Positions 41,613-53,439 of a DNA stretch of 64,000 bases are shown here, piece by piece. Where the stretch lies: contig JADGKB010000029.1 in the NCBI GenBank assembly GCA_027604185.1, forward strand, positions 62,001 through 126,000. The letters are read 5' to 3'. The notes under the pieces were generated by a model. That model did not search any database. It was not told where the DNA came from and worked only from the letters and a program-made list of their open reading frames with translations. Position numbers and translations under genes: made by a program. The first letter of the stretch is position 1. Each line of letters starts with the position of its first letter. Origin of the DNA: Boothiomyces macroporosus (taxonomy: Eukaryota; Chytridiomycota; Chytridiomycetes; Rhizophydiales; Terramycetaceae).

Positions 41613-43694
41613 TTATTTACGCGATGAAATTACTTTACGAACTTGCTCTAAATCAAGTGTTTCTTCTTCTACTAATGATTTTGCTAATTGATGTAGCTCT
41701 CTTTCACGCGACTTTAGTAGTTGTGCTACTCTAGAATATGAATTCTATGTTAAGATGGTATTACATTTAGCATGTTTTTGATTTCCAGTTCGATGGCGGC
41801 TTTTGTAGCTGGGGAGGCCCTAGCAAAGTCGTCTTCAGACCAGGATATCAGGCCAATCGTATCAGACATGCCGTACTTTAGCACCATGCTTCTTGCTGTT
41901 CTCGTTGCATTTTCAAGGTCGTTGGAAGCCCCGGTGGTAACATTTTGAGCGCCATATATAAGTTCTTCAGCAACCCTTCCCCCCATTGCAACATCTAATG
42001 AAGCAAATAATTCTTCTTTTGTATAATTTGATCGGTCGGCTTCAGGTAGCATTACAGTAACCCCTAATGCATTTCCACGCGGAATTACTGTTACTTTATG
42101 TAACGGCATTGCCCCTTTTGTATAAAGAGCAACCAGTGTATGTCCTCCTTCATGGTATGCAGTCATTTCCTTGTTTTTTGGTGTAATTACTGCAGACTTT
42201 TTCTCTGCACCCATGATAATCTTGTCTTTTGCCCACTCCAATTCTTTCATGGTAACTGCCTTGGCTTGATCCTTTGAGGCTTTAATTGCTGCCTGGTTAA
42301 CCAGGTTTGCTAAATCAGCACCAGAAAATCCTGGTGTACCTCTTGCAATAATTTCTGGATTGACATCAGGCCCAAATGCAACATCCCGCATATGTACTTT
42401 GAGGATTTGTTGTCTTCCTTTCACATCAGGTAAAGGAACAGGAACTAATCTGTCAAATCTACCAGGTCTGACGAGAGCCTTGTCGAGAGAGTCAGGGGTA
42501 TTGGTTGCTGCTATTAAAATTACTCCAGAGGAAGAGTTGAATCCATCCATTTCAACCAACAACTGATTTAATGTCTGTCTCATATAAGATTGATCTTTTC
42601 CCGAACGTTTTGAGCCCACTGCATCCAATTCATCAATAAAAATGATACACGGAGATCTCTTTTTAGCGGCAGCAAATAGCTCACGAACTCTTCGAGCACC
42701 TACACCAACATACAGCTCATCAAATTCACTGCCCGACATTTGGAAGAATGGAACTCCAGCTTCTCCAGCAACGGCACGAGCCTTTCATTAATAATAATTA
42801 CCAAATGGGTTTTACCTGTTCCAGGAGGACCATAGAGTAAAATACCTTTTGGAAGTTTACCACCCAACTCCATGAATTTCGATGGTTCCTTTAGAAATGC
42901 AACAATTTCTTCCAATTCATGCTTTGCTTCATCAACTCCTTGAACATCGTTGAATGTAACTGTTGACCCAGAAGTCAACGGTTCTACTTCGTTATTCATG
43001 CCTAGATAAATTAATAGTTACCATTCTTTAATATTCCTTGTTGATCCAACACTACAGATAGACCAGTGATTAGCAATATTCCATAGATTAGCTTTGTTCC
43101 AATATTCCTAGAGAACTTTGACCACGACCAGGCTTCACTCAACACAACTTGAATTGGGCCTTCATCCTTCCTGGGCAACCCCTTATTAAAGGACGAATAT
43201 TGAGAGTTTGGCTGAGAGCGATCAATTGAATTTTGAAATTGATTCAAATCTGTCTTCATCCAATGAACCCTAGATTCTGAAGTACTAGGGATGATTGGTT
43301 CTGGCGGAGGTGGTGGAGTAATGTTGCCTGATTGCTGATATATTGGTGATAGTTTTTCAATTAATTTACTGGATTTCCCGTCCATTACTAGGGAAGACAA
43401 ATACATTTCCAAAATCACAGGGTCTGATTGAATCGCCAAGACATCTTCGTTCCTAATTTCTGGTGGATATCGCATCGACGGCGGAGGTAACTGCGGTTGC
43501 GTCTCAAATCTCTGAATTACTTTTTTGAAATTTCCGCTTGTGTATAACTCCTTGAATAACGCACGCTGCTTGCTTGCGTCTTTTTTATTTAGCGGTTCGT
43601 TTGCTTCCTGCTCTAATTTGAATAATTTGCGCTCGGCAAAGAACGTCCTTTTGAATATACTTGGAATGCTAATTTTTTTACCCGCCCTCAGCAT
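41613..43694 (-). CDS. YME1: Mitochondrial i-AAA protease Yme1 (FtsH family)
   Basis: Four exons, 673 aa; introns at 43002-43021, 42782-42801 and 41745-41764 (all 20 nt). A basic presequence ([19 protein letters not shown]) leads to a divergent N-domain and one membrane segment ([15 protein letters not shown]). The AAA module has [19 protein letters not shown], Walker [11 protein letters not shown], the pore [10 protein letters not shown], Walker [13 protein letters not shown] and the arginine-finger block RPGRFDR. The M41 protease motif YHEGGHTL is intact. A single membrane span and the [15 protein letters not shown] pore identify the intermembrane-space-facing i-AAA type, which degrades inner-membrane and IMS proteins and processes OPA1-type dynamins. 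Start is ATG 43694. Confidence 0.95.
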
Positions 43695-44032
43695 CACAGA
43701 TTGAAAAAAAAGGAATTGGGTTTGAAACTTGAGGCGAATAATTTCTGGGTTGGATTAACCAGTATCGACTACCAGCGAAACCCCAGTCATACCCGGAATA
43801 GTTTGCTGGATACTTGCCCAACGAATTTACTTGGAGCCTTGGAGATAAATTAATACTATTTCCTAGAGACCATTTGATAATTTGAGAATACTAAATCCCA
43901 AGTCTTTGCTTCCATTATTTTTCAGCTATCAATCGAATGGTGTCAATGGCGTTAACGAGGGTGGTTGACCGTCAAGCCCCAAACATAAACAAAAGTGTGA
44001 TTCCGCTTTTTTAATTTCATTTCCATTCTCTA
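43695..44032. other. Intergenic; divergent promoter
   Basis: About 340 bp between the divergent YME1 and GPI-type protein genes. No coding, RNA or repeat feature seen. Confidence 0.4.
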
Positions 44033-44533
44033 ATGTCCGTAACAGATGTTATCGCAACATGCTTTCCTGCCTGTGCCTTGATGGCACCCACAGATTCCAC
44101 CACCATCTCTGTTAATTACAATCCAACATCAACAATTGTTCAGGCTCCCCACCTATCTACATTTACATTAAATGTTACAGACACAAAAAACAGTATGAAT
44201 TCAAAAGCCAAGACTTTTGACTGGCCACTTACTACTCCGTATACTAAGCAGCAGAATGTTACATTTGTGCCAAGTCAATGGGTCAATGCTTCATCACTTG
44301 CCGTTAGACTACAATGGAAAGAACTTAATTTTGATAATACAATTGCAAAGATTGGCGATACTACTGCATTCTATATTGAAGTGTCGAATAGTCCACAAAT
44401 TACCTCTACGACTGCTGCAGCTTCACCAACTGGAAGCAATGTTCAAATTATAGGTAGTGGAAACGGAAACTCCAATAGTGCCGTCAAAGTAGGTTATAAT
44501 TTGTTATTACTTGTTCCTTTTCTTGTGCAATAA
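44033..44533 (+). CDS. Ser/Thr-rich protein with GPI-type C-terminus
   Basis: Intronless, 166 aa. A Ser/Thr/Asn-rich beta-sandwich-like body carries many N-x-S/T sites (NVTD, NVTF, NASSL), then a Ser/Gly/Asn linker (TGSNVQIIGSGNGNSNSA) and a short hydrophobic tail (VGYNLLLLVPFLVQ) typical of a GPI-attachment signal. This resembles fungal Ser/Thr-rich cell-surface proteins related in plan to Kre9/Knh1. No classical N-terminal signal peptide is present in the ATG 44033 reading, though IATCFPACALMAP is mildly hydrophobic; an upstream exon or an intron near the start is possible. The stop overlaps AATAAA; the AMSH stop is 25 bp away. Confidence 0.6.
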   Translation: MSVTDVIATCFPACALMAPTDSTTISVNYNPTSTIVQAPHLSTFTLNVTDTKNSMNSKAKTFDWPLTTPYTKQQNVTFVPSQWVNASSLAVRLQWKELNFDNTIAKIGDTTAFYIEVSNSPQITSTTAAASPTGSNVQIIGSGNGNSNSAVKVGYNLLLLVPFLVQ

Positions 44534-44558
44534 AGTGTAGAAATTAGTTTATTTTACA

Positions 44559-46048
44559 TTAGCGTAAATCCACTACTTTGCATGAGATGGATGTGTATTC
44601 GATATTATCGACTGTTTCATAAATTTCATCGTTGCGTGGGTGTGGGTGGAATGTTTGAGGGTTTCTGCAGCTTGCTACAATGTCTATTCCCGGTGGGTCG
44701 GTTAACCTGAAAATACCCAAGGATGGCTTTTTAGACGGAGCTACCACTATTGCTATTGCTTCAGGCAGCATTAATCTAGGTTAAAATTGTATACTGGTAT
44801 GAACAGTGAGTATGAACGTCTACGGATGACATGAAGCAAGATTGCGTAGGATGAGAATGGATCCAGCCAAATGTCATTAAATTATGTTGATCTTGATACT
44901 CAAAAACAGCCATTTCATCTGTCGTAGAGCATGTATCTATATTACTTTGATGTTACCTGAAGTGGCAGTTTGTGGAGGTATTAAAAGCGTATTTACATGC
45001 AATTTGTTCAACTTTAGTATTCCACATAGTATTCCACAAGTTTCTAGATTGTTTTTAGTGTTTTTAGCAGATATTTGCAAGAAATGAGAGACAAGGGACT
45101 CTGGCAGAGTAACAGTGCGAAGAGGACCTCCGGTTGGAGATACCATTGTTTCTTGTACTGGTTTTGTGGGAACAGGTGGTGGTGTATCCTGAACCGTTGG
45201 CTTTGGAGCCACTTGGGGAAGAGTAATATTTTGAGGAATTGGAAGATTAGTGATTCGGTTTGGTTCTGACAAAATATTTGCTCGAGTAACGAGTGATGGT
45301 TGGTATACGGGAGCAGAAATAGGAGGTGGGAGACTATTGAAGCTAGGTGTAGTATATGACGAGTTGTAAGTAGTTTGGAAATTATTTGAAGGAGAAATGT
45401 AGTTTGTAGTATGGTCGGCTGAACTGCTTTGTAAGTTTCCAGGATAGGCAACAGCAGTGTTGGTGTAGACTGGATTCCTCAGCGTCTGACTTAATCTTTC
45501 AGGATTTTCGAGCAAATCGATTTGAGAATACTGTGTGCTATCTTGCCTTTGCCTTTCCTCTAATATCTTTTGTTGCTCCACACGAACTCGCTCTTGTTCT
45601 ATCCGTTCCATCTCCATTTGTTGTTGATAAGCCTGCTCCTTTTCGAATCTTATTCGCTCTTGCTCGGCCTTTACCCTTTCCTCTTCTTTTTGCTTTTCCA
45701 GCCTTTCCTTCTCCTTGATCAATAACTCTTGTTTTTTAAAGAAAGTTTCCAGTAACGGTTTAATTCTTTCAAGGGAATCCATCGCTGTTATGCAATTATT
45801 TCTCAGCTTTGTAACATTTTCTTTGGGGTAGTCGGGATGCTTGGGAAATTCAGTCACAACGAGTGTTGAATATTTCATGTAAAGGATGTAGGCGTTCACA
45901 TAGTCCTGTTCCTTATCATATACAGCAGCTTGCTTGAGTAGCATTTCCGCAGAGCGCATATACAACTAGAATTAAATTGTTTTACTCTGAGGGGTTTCTT
46001 GCGGTCTATTGCGATATGTGCTCTGGCGTTTAGCTCCTTAAAATTCAT
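44559..46048 (-). CDS. AMSH/STAMBP K63-specific deubiquitinase
   Basis: Four exons, 476 aa; introns at 45966-45985 (20 nt), 44937-44956 (20) and 44776-44794 (19). Order: USP8-dimerisation/MIT-like helices ([35 protein letters not shown]), a long Glu/Arg coiled coil, a Pro/Thr/Asn linker, and the JAMM/MPN+ domain ([24 protein letters not shown]). Its zinc signature is [20 protein letters not shown], followed by [19 protein letters not shown] has an insert CSSC/CxxxHxH zinc site; the HPHPR and ISCKVVDLR tail fits. AMSH enzymes trim Lys63 ubiquitin chains on cargo at endosomal ESCRT. The two C-terminal introns are needed to restore the HSHP and YQLMLPE frame. Confidence 0.93.
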
Positions 46049-46630
46049 CTCGAAAAAAGTTAAATTTAAAAACTGGAAAACATTAGAAATATGTCTACCA
46101 AATTGCTATTTATTCAACTGCTTGTTGATGAATCAATGCAAAGACGGTTTAGAGCAATATCTTGATCGTTTATTCAGACTGGCTTTTGTAGTGGGGAAAA
46201 TATTACTTTGCATTAGGAATATATGTCCACCCAATAACCTTGATTTGGGATGTACTTTCAATCGCGGTTAGCTCTCTTTACAAACCGGATCACTTTGCCT
46301 TCAAAATGCATTTGAATTGACAGTAAGGCAGTTGGAATAGCCCAAAGGATAACTACTCCATGTCAGTGTTGCGAGTTGAATTTCCCTGTAATAATTACGC
46401 GTCAACGCTGGCTAATAAATCAATGGTTTTGTAGCGGATATCATCATGCTATTTGCATTAAGTTTAGTCGTCCGATTGATCTCAATGGGCTTTTTTCCGC
46501 TCACAATCTAATTTATGAACACGCCACTTGATTATTTTTCAAAACGATTTCCAAAATCAAACCCCATAAAGTCACCCTTAGGTCTGTAACAAACTCTCTC
46601 AAACAACTCATCAGATATATTGTATTCGAA
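46049..46630. other. Intergenic; unresolved coding potential
   Basis: About 580 bp upstream of G6PDH. Frames near 46080-46320 give protein-like segments (for example YYFALGIYVHPITLIWDVL on the plus strand at about 46197) but no combination of 19-31 nt introns joined them to an ATG in frame. Nothing can be called. Confidence 0.3.
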
Positions 46631-48208
46631 ATGGCACCAGTATCACCAACTAAAAGCGATCATTGCTGCATCATTGTTCTCGGTGCATCAGGTAATTTAT
46701 GCTGATTGAAGGCGATTTAGCATTCAAGAAAACTTATCCAGCTCTCTTTGGATTGTACAGAAACAACTTTTTACCTACCAATGTCCACATAATTGGTAAG
46801 CGGATTTTAAACCAGGCTACGCTCGTTCCAAAATTGAACTTGGCGAATTTAGGAAAAGAATCAGTTCAAAAATCAAGCTCCATAATGACAAGGAAAAAGT
46901 ATTGTTGGACGAATTCTTGGCCAAATGTACCTATGAAAGCGGAAGCTACGACGATGAAGCAGCCTACAAAAAATTGAATGAGGCGGTAGAGAAGACGCAA
47001 ATCGGATTTGCCCGTACTGACAGAATCTTTTACATGGCACTCCCTCCATCAGTCTTTGCTGCTGCTTCGCACGGGTTGAAATCTCAAGTGTACACCACCA
47101 CTGGAACCAACAGAATTATTGTTGAAAAGCCGTTCGGAAAAGACTCTGCCTCATCCAAAGTGTTGGGAGATTTGTTGGCAAAGAACTGGCATGAAGATGA
47201 GGTAGATTGTTACTAATTATTGATTTACAGAATCGATCATTATCTCGGAAAGGAAATGGTAAAGAATTTGATGGTGTTGAGATTCGCCAATGTATTCTTT
47301 GGAGCTGTTTGGAACCGTTTTTATATTGCTAATGTTCAAATTACTTTTAAAGAGCCAATCGGGACCCAAGGAAGAGGAGGTTACTTTGACGAATTTGGTA
47401 TTATTCGCGATGTATTTGAACATTAATTGTAGGTAATGCAAAACCACTTGCTCCAAATTTTGACTATCGTTGCGATGGAAAAGCCAGTCACTTTGGATTC
47501 GGAAGATGTTCGTAATGAAAAAGTAAAGGTATTAAGAGCCATCAAGCCATTGGAATTGGACCATGTCTTGCTTGGACAATACTCTGCCAGTGCTGATGGT
47601 AAAGAACCAGGCTATTTGGATGACCCTACTGTTCCAAAAGGATCTATTACTCCTACTTTTGCCGCTGCTGTGTTCAACATCAACAATGAACGATGGGAAG
47701 GCGTTCCGTTCATCTTGAAGTGCGGAAAAGGTATATTGTGATTAATTCAGCTCTTAATGAACAAAAAACCGAAGTCAGAATCCAATTCAAAGATGTTGCT
47801 GGAAACATTTACAAGGATACTACTCGCAATGAACTTGTTATTCGCGTGCAGCCGCAAGAAGCAGTCTACATGAAATTCATGAACAAGATGCCTGGATTGT
47901 CAAACACTGCTACTATTTCTGAACTTGATCTTTCTTATGGAAAGCGATATGGTGATATTAAGATTCCAGACGCTTATGAATCGCTCATTCTTGACTGCTT
48001 AAAGGGTGACAAGTCTAATTTCGTTCGTGACGACGAATTAGACGCGGCTTGGAAAATCTTTACTCCTCTATTGCACGAGCTTGAGGCAAAGAAGGTTCAA
48101 CCAGAACCATATACATTTGGAACACGCGGCCCTGCGAAATTGAATCAGTTTGTTGAAAAGCTTGGATACGCTCGTAACGAAAACTATGTATGGCAAGCGA
48201 AAGTTTAA
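46631..48208 (+). CDS. ZWF1: Glucose-6-phosphate 1-dehydrogenase
   Basis: Six exons, 491 aa; introns at 46692-46711 (20 nt), 46796-46815 (20), 47202-47222 (21), 47412-47432 (21) and 47731-47750 (20). The Rossmann [16 protein letters not shown] is followed by [18 protein letters not shown], the active-site [54 protein letters not shown] and LKCGKAL. The enzyme makes 6-phosphogluconolactone and NADPH at the entry to the oxidative pentose phosphate pathway. Intron 3 must end ...ATTG to keep EIYRIDHY in frame; the nearest AG (ending 47230) shifts the frame. This GT-TG boundary is the only non-AG acceptor needed in the window. Protein length then matches the family exactly. Confidence 0.95.
47202..47222 (+). 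other. Apparent 21-nt intron with GT-TG ends in ZWF1
   Basis: The donor GTAG follows codon GAG; ACTAAT lies seven bases from the end, as in its neighbours. The required acceptor is TTG, directly before ATT TAC AGA ATC GAT CAT (IYRIDH). A downstream AG at 47229-47230 would give a 29-nt intron but breaks the frame. Confidence 0.6.
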
Positions 48209-48277
48209 AATAAACCATGTTTTGCACAATGTCCGTTTTGTCTAGTCAAAAAAAATTTGCACCCTTGCATCTGAAAG

Positions 48278-51003
48278 ATGAACCCCATACTGAGTGATCT
48301 ACCAAAGAGGCCAGGTATTTACTCGTTCTTATATAGATAATGGAGGTATTGCGGGTAAAAATATTAGAGTTGCAGTCAATATATTCCCCGTTACCCAGAT
48401 TTCGTCATCCGACGCATTCCAATACGATGTTCAAATAACTCCGGATGTGCCGGCAGAGAAAGCCAGAAGAGCATTTAGACAAGCGGAAGCAATCATCAAA
48501 CAATCGTATCCAAACGCATGGTTCGCTTTTGACGGTCAAAAGAACGCTTACTCGCTCACAAACATTGAAAACCAAAACTTTGAAGTGATTATTCCTGATT
48601 TGGTTGATATAGAAATCCCCGAGCTACCACGAGCAGAAAGGGATAGTAATCGCGGTGGAAGAGGAGGTTTTCGTGGTGGTCGTGGCGGAGGCAGAGGTGG
48701 TCACAGTGTACCATATGTCCCTCCATCAATGGAGCTGAAACCTGCAATTATCTATACCAAGGATACCGTGGTTGGAAAATCGCTTACTCTAAAGTTTGCA
48801 ATTAGAAAGACTGCCACCATCAGTCTGCACGACCTCTTGCTCTTTGCAAAAGGTAAAACGGTAGAATCGGAGGGCGTGCTGCATGCAGCTACTGCTCTCT
48901 CTGTAGTTTTAAGACATATTCCTTCAATGTTGTTTACTCCAGTGGGTTCAAACTTTTTCTCCCCTGTTGGCAGAACTCCAATCAGTGGGGGATTGGAAGT
49001 CTGGAGAGGGTATCTGACAATTGATATAGGTACCATCAATCTGTTCGGTCATTAATGGCGGGCCATTTAGGCATCAATATTGACATTGCAACCACCATCT
49101 TTAGAAAGGGAAATATGCCACTCTTGGACTACCTGATGGAAGTTTTAAATTGTAGAAATGAAAATGATCTCTCTAGAATACCAGCGCAACAATTGGACAA
49201 AGCATGTCGAGGTGTTAACTGCATTACTACCCATAGAGGTGATCAAAAGCAAAGATTCAGCATTAAACGTTTATCCAAAGATTCAGCGCTGACTATGAAA
49301 TTTGAAAAGGATGGTCGCCTCGTCTCTGTCGCTGATTATTTCCAAGACGAATTTAATTGGCGCTTAAGATATCCAAATTTACCACTCGCCCTCAAAGCCA
49401 ATGGTAAAACTGCTTTCCCTCTGGAATGCTTGACTATTCAGCCAGCACAACGAGTAAAGGAAAAATTGAACGGTAATCAAACTGCGGATATGATTCGAGC
49501 AACCGTTCAAAGACCAAGTGACAGAAGACGGCAAATCGAAGATGCTGTGATCGAGTCTTTGAAATATAACGAAAACCCCTACATGAAGTCATTTGGAGTA
49601 AAAGTTGAGCCAAAGATGATGGAAATTCAATCAAGAATACTTCCAGCTCCAAAGGTTGTTTTTGGAGGCAATTCTTCATTAAACGCCCAAGAAGGAGCTT
49701 GGAATTTACGTAATCAAAGGGTAAATTTGTGCTAACATTAGCTTGTTGATACCCCTCTTATGGACTCTTTTGCCTTTGTATTCTTCACCAGAGTTTCAAC
49801 AAACGATGCAAGAGAAGTCAAGGACACAATTTTAAGAAAATGGAAACAATATGGAATGGATATTCCAAACTTTGACTGTCCAATTTTGGTAGCAAACCCA
49901 CAATCAGAGCTAAATGTCAAAGGTGCCCTTATGCAAGCATACCATGAGGCTTCCAAGAATATGCGGTCCAGGTGCAAGATCATTTTATGTATTGTCGAAA
50001 ACAATGGCAAAGCATTATATGAACAAATTAAAAGAGTTACTTTATGTGAAGGAGGCATTGTCACCCAGGTTATGGTTGGCAAGCATGTTCTCAATCCTAG
50101 AAACATCAAGGACCAATATATTTGCAATGTTGCGATGAAAGCAAACATCAAGCTTGGAGGCGGAACCAATCATGTCGATCATTTACCGTTCCAAAACGAA
50201 GGTACTATGTTCTGCGGAGCAGATGTAACCCACCCAAGTCCGGGATCGAATGCGCCCTCAATTGTAGCTGTAGTTGCGTCGACAGACAACCAAGCTATTA
50301 AATACAATACTTACTGTAGAGCCCAAGGCCACCGAAGAGAACTGATTGAAGATTTGGAGGCTGTTATGGCACAAGCTTTGGCTGACTACAAGAGAGCCAA
50401 CAGAGGTAATTTACCAAAACGCATTGTTTTCTTTAGAGACGGAATCGGTGCCGGACAATTTAAAGAGGTAAGGGAAATTGAAGTTGAACACATCAAAGAA
50501 GCTATGGCAAAAGCAAAATGCGATGCTCTATTAACATTAATTGTTGTCCAAAAGCGACATCATATTAGATTATTCCCAATAGACAATAACCAAGATCGAT
50601 CAGGAAATTGCTGTTCTGGGACTGTGATTGATTCTAACGTTGTTCATCCAACTGAATTCAACTTTATTTTGCAATCACATTCTGGACTTCAAGGAATGTC
50701 TCGACCTACCATTTATCACGTATTGTACGATGAAGCAAAAATGACCAGCGATGAATGCCAGCAATTGTGCTATAGTCTTTGCTTTCTGGCAGAAAGAGCT
50801 ACCAGGGCAATCTCAATGGTCTCTCCTGCGTACAGGGCACAGCTTGCTGCATATTGTAGTTCTATGCTAATTTAGATGCAAGGATGTTTTTGGAAGGTGA
50901 AGATATTAGCGACAACGCTTCTGTTCGAAGCGAAGATGTCCAAATGAAGTTCAAGCTGACTCCATTTGCTCCAGGTGTTGAAAACAAAATGTACTACATG
51001 TGA
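48278..51003 (+). CDS. AGO1: Argonaute protein with RGG insert
   Basis: Five exons, 880 aa; introns at 48315-48336 (22 nt), 49010-49029 (20), 49721-49741 (21) and 50856-50875 (20). Order: N-domain (LPKRPDNGGIAGKN, AWFAFDG), an Arg-Gly box (RGGRGGFRGGRGGGRGG), linker DUF1785 (GLEVWRGYHQSVR), PAZ (YPNLPLALKANGK, LECLTIQPAQRV), MID and PIWI (GADVTHPSPG, RRELIEDLE, FFRDGIGAGQF, VVHPTEFNFIL). Guide 5'-phosphate residues are kept (Y and K in ALYEQIKRV, Q in VTQVM, K in ANIKLGG). Of the DEDH slicer tetrad, D, E and D are present but the final His is Gln (SPAYRAQLAAYYARMF). It probably loads small RNAs in RNA silencing, with doubtful slicing. Ends MYYM. Confidence 0.96.
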
Positions 51004-51062
51004 TGAGCGCAAGTTCCACAGATTTTCCCGATTAAAAGTTTCAATTTGCTATTTATTATGGA

Positions 51063-53318
51063 TTAAACTTTTAGTGCAAGATCGTTACCTTCCTTTACTA
51101 CATGAACTGTATCGCCGTCCTTGATTCTGTTGTCGATCAATTTCTTTGCTAGTGGATTCATTATCTTTTTCTGTATCAATCTAGACAATGGTCGCGCACC
51201 AAATGCAACATCATAACCATGTTGACCGAGCCAGTCTTTTGCTTCATCTTCCACAATGATAGTAAGATTCTGGTGTGACAATCTTTCTTTCAGTTCGTTA
51301 ATTCTAATATCCACAATTTTACGCAGGGATTCTCTGCCCAGCCTATTGAATACTATCAGGTCATCAATACGGTTCAAAAACTCTGGCGAGAAATGATGTT
51401 TTACCGCTGATTGCACACTTGCTTTCGTCTCTTGTGAAATCTCTCCGTCTCCAAAATCTTCTAGATACGCTTCAGCTCCCAAGTTAGATGTCATGACTAT
51501 GATTGTGTTTTTAAAATCAACCTTACGACCTTGGGAATCAGTCAACGCGCCTTCATCCAATACTTGCAAGAGAATGTTCGAAACATCCTTGTGTGCCTTT
51601 TCAATTTCATCAAACAAGACAATGCTAAACGGCTTTCTACGTACTGCTTCGGTTAAAGTACCTCCTTCATCGTAACCAACGTAACCTGGGGGAGCGCCAA
51701 TCAATTTTGACACTGAATGTTTCTCCATAAACTCGGACATGTCAATTCGAACAATCGATTGATCAGAGTCAAACAAGAAGTGTGCAATCGACTTGCAAAG
51801 TTCAGTCTTACCACAGCCAGTAGGGCCAAGGAACATGAATGACGCTACTGGCCTATTTGGAAGCGATAGCCCAGTTCTTCCTAATCTAACAGAGTCACAA
51901 ACTGAGGCAATTGCAGTATCCTGCCCAATCACTCTTTTCTTCAACTCTTCTTCCATTCTCTGCAGCTTTTCACGTTCACCCTGCACTAAGGAGGTTAAAG
52001 GAATTCCAGTTGATCTTGAGATTACTTGGGCGATATCGTTTGATGTAACTCTTTCATGCAGGAGCGTATTGTTTTCTTGCTGTTCATTTTCATTTGGTAT
52101 TTTAGCCTGCAGCTTTGGGATAGTATCATACAGCAGTCTCGAAGCTTTAGTTAGATCTCCTTTTCTTTGTGCAATGTCATATTCCTGTCGAGCTTCTTCG
52201 AGTTCTTGTTTGATTTGCTTTCTTTCTCTCAACTTTTCCCTTTCGGTATCCCAAGTTTCTTTGAGCTTGCTGTACTGGGATTCATAATCAGTCAACTGGG
52301 CTTGAATAGCTTCACGGCGCTCATTACTCTTTTTGTCACTTTCCTATTATCAGTCAATAATTACCTTTTTGAGTGATTCCAATTCAATCTTTAAAGTCAA
52401 AATTTGTCTGTCAAGTTTTTCAAGTTCTTCAGGTTTACTTTCTTGAACTAGCTTTAGCATTGAACAGGCTTCGTCCACCAAATCGATTGCTTTATCGGGA
52501 AGATATCGATCATTGATATAGCGTGCAGACAGTTCTGCAGCAGCAACCAAGGCATCGTCTGCAATTTGAACACCATGGTGAACTTCATATCTTTCTTTTA
52601 ATCCTCTAAGAATAGATATAGTTGCTGCTACGGTTGGCTCATCCACAATTACAGGTTGGAATCTTCTTGCTAATGCAGGATCTTTTTCGATATATTTGCG
52701 ATATTCGTCCATTGTAGTAGCACCGCAGCAGCGCAGCGTCCCTCTTGCTAATGCAGGCTTCAGCAAGTTGCTTGCATCCATACTTCCCTCAGTTTTACCC
52801 AAACCAAATAGCATATGCAATTCTATAATCAAATTCAACTTACCATCAATGAACAAGACTAGATTGCCTTGGGCATCTTCCACATCTTTAATTACTGCTT
52901 TCAATCTCTCCTCGAATTCACCACGATATTTACTTCCTGCAACTAATGCGCCTAAATCCAACGAAACGATTTTCTGATTCTTCATACTTTCAGGCACTTC
53001 GTTGTTTACAATTCGTTGTGCTAATCCTTCAGCGATTGCAGTCTTTCCCACTCCAGCTTTCCCAATCAAGACTGGATTGTTCTTTGTTCGACGAGATAGA
53101 ACCTGCAGCGCTCTTCTTATTTCATTATCCCTTCCAATTACAGGGTCCAATATTCCATCAGAGGCTTGCTGGGTTAAATCAACTCCGTATGAATCTAGTG
53201 CTTCTCCTGGTTTTCGCTGTGGTGCTTCTTGCTGCATCCCATTAAACGATCTGGCGAGCACTCTGTTGAATTGAACTCTTTTTAATAGATTAATTGTATT
53301 CAATCTTAATATCGGCAT
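51063..53318 (-). CDS. HSP78: Mitochondrial ClpB-type disaggregase Hsp78
   Basis: Three exons, 737 aa; introns at 52823-52843 and 52344-52364 (21 nt each). A basic presequence ([20 protein letters not shown]) leads straight into NBD1 ([20 protein letters not shown], Walker [18 protein letters not shown], pore [11 protein letters not shown], Walker B LFIDELHMLFG after splicing), the middle coiled-coil domain, and NBD2 ([46 protein letters not shown]). It lacks the Clp N-domain, as does yeast Hsp78 (811 aa). It disaggregates proteins in the mitochondrial matrix with Hsp70. Intron 1 has no in-frame stop and disrupts Walker B unless removed. The Argonaute stop lies about 60 bp away, convergent. 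Confidence 0.96.
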
Positions 53319-53439
53319 TCAAACTTGGAATTTGATTTTGGAAAAAGTTTAAAAATCAAGACCGAAAAATTTGGAAAAACGTAGAAAAACCGAGAATTAG
53401 AATTCATTTTTACTAATATTGATTCCTGATGACTGGTAA

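Noticed and set aside
46080..46320. Possible small multi-exon membrane protein upstream of G6PDH
   Set aside because: Protein-like segments exist in two frames, but no GT-AG combination joined them to a start codon without stops.
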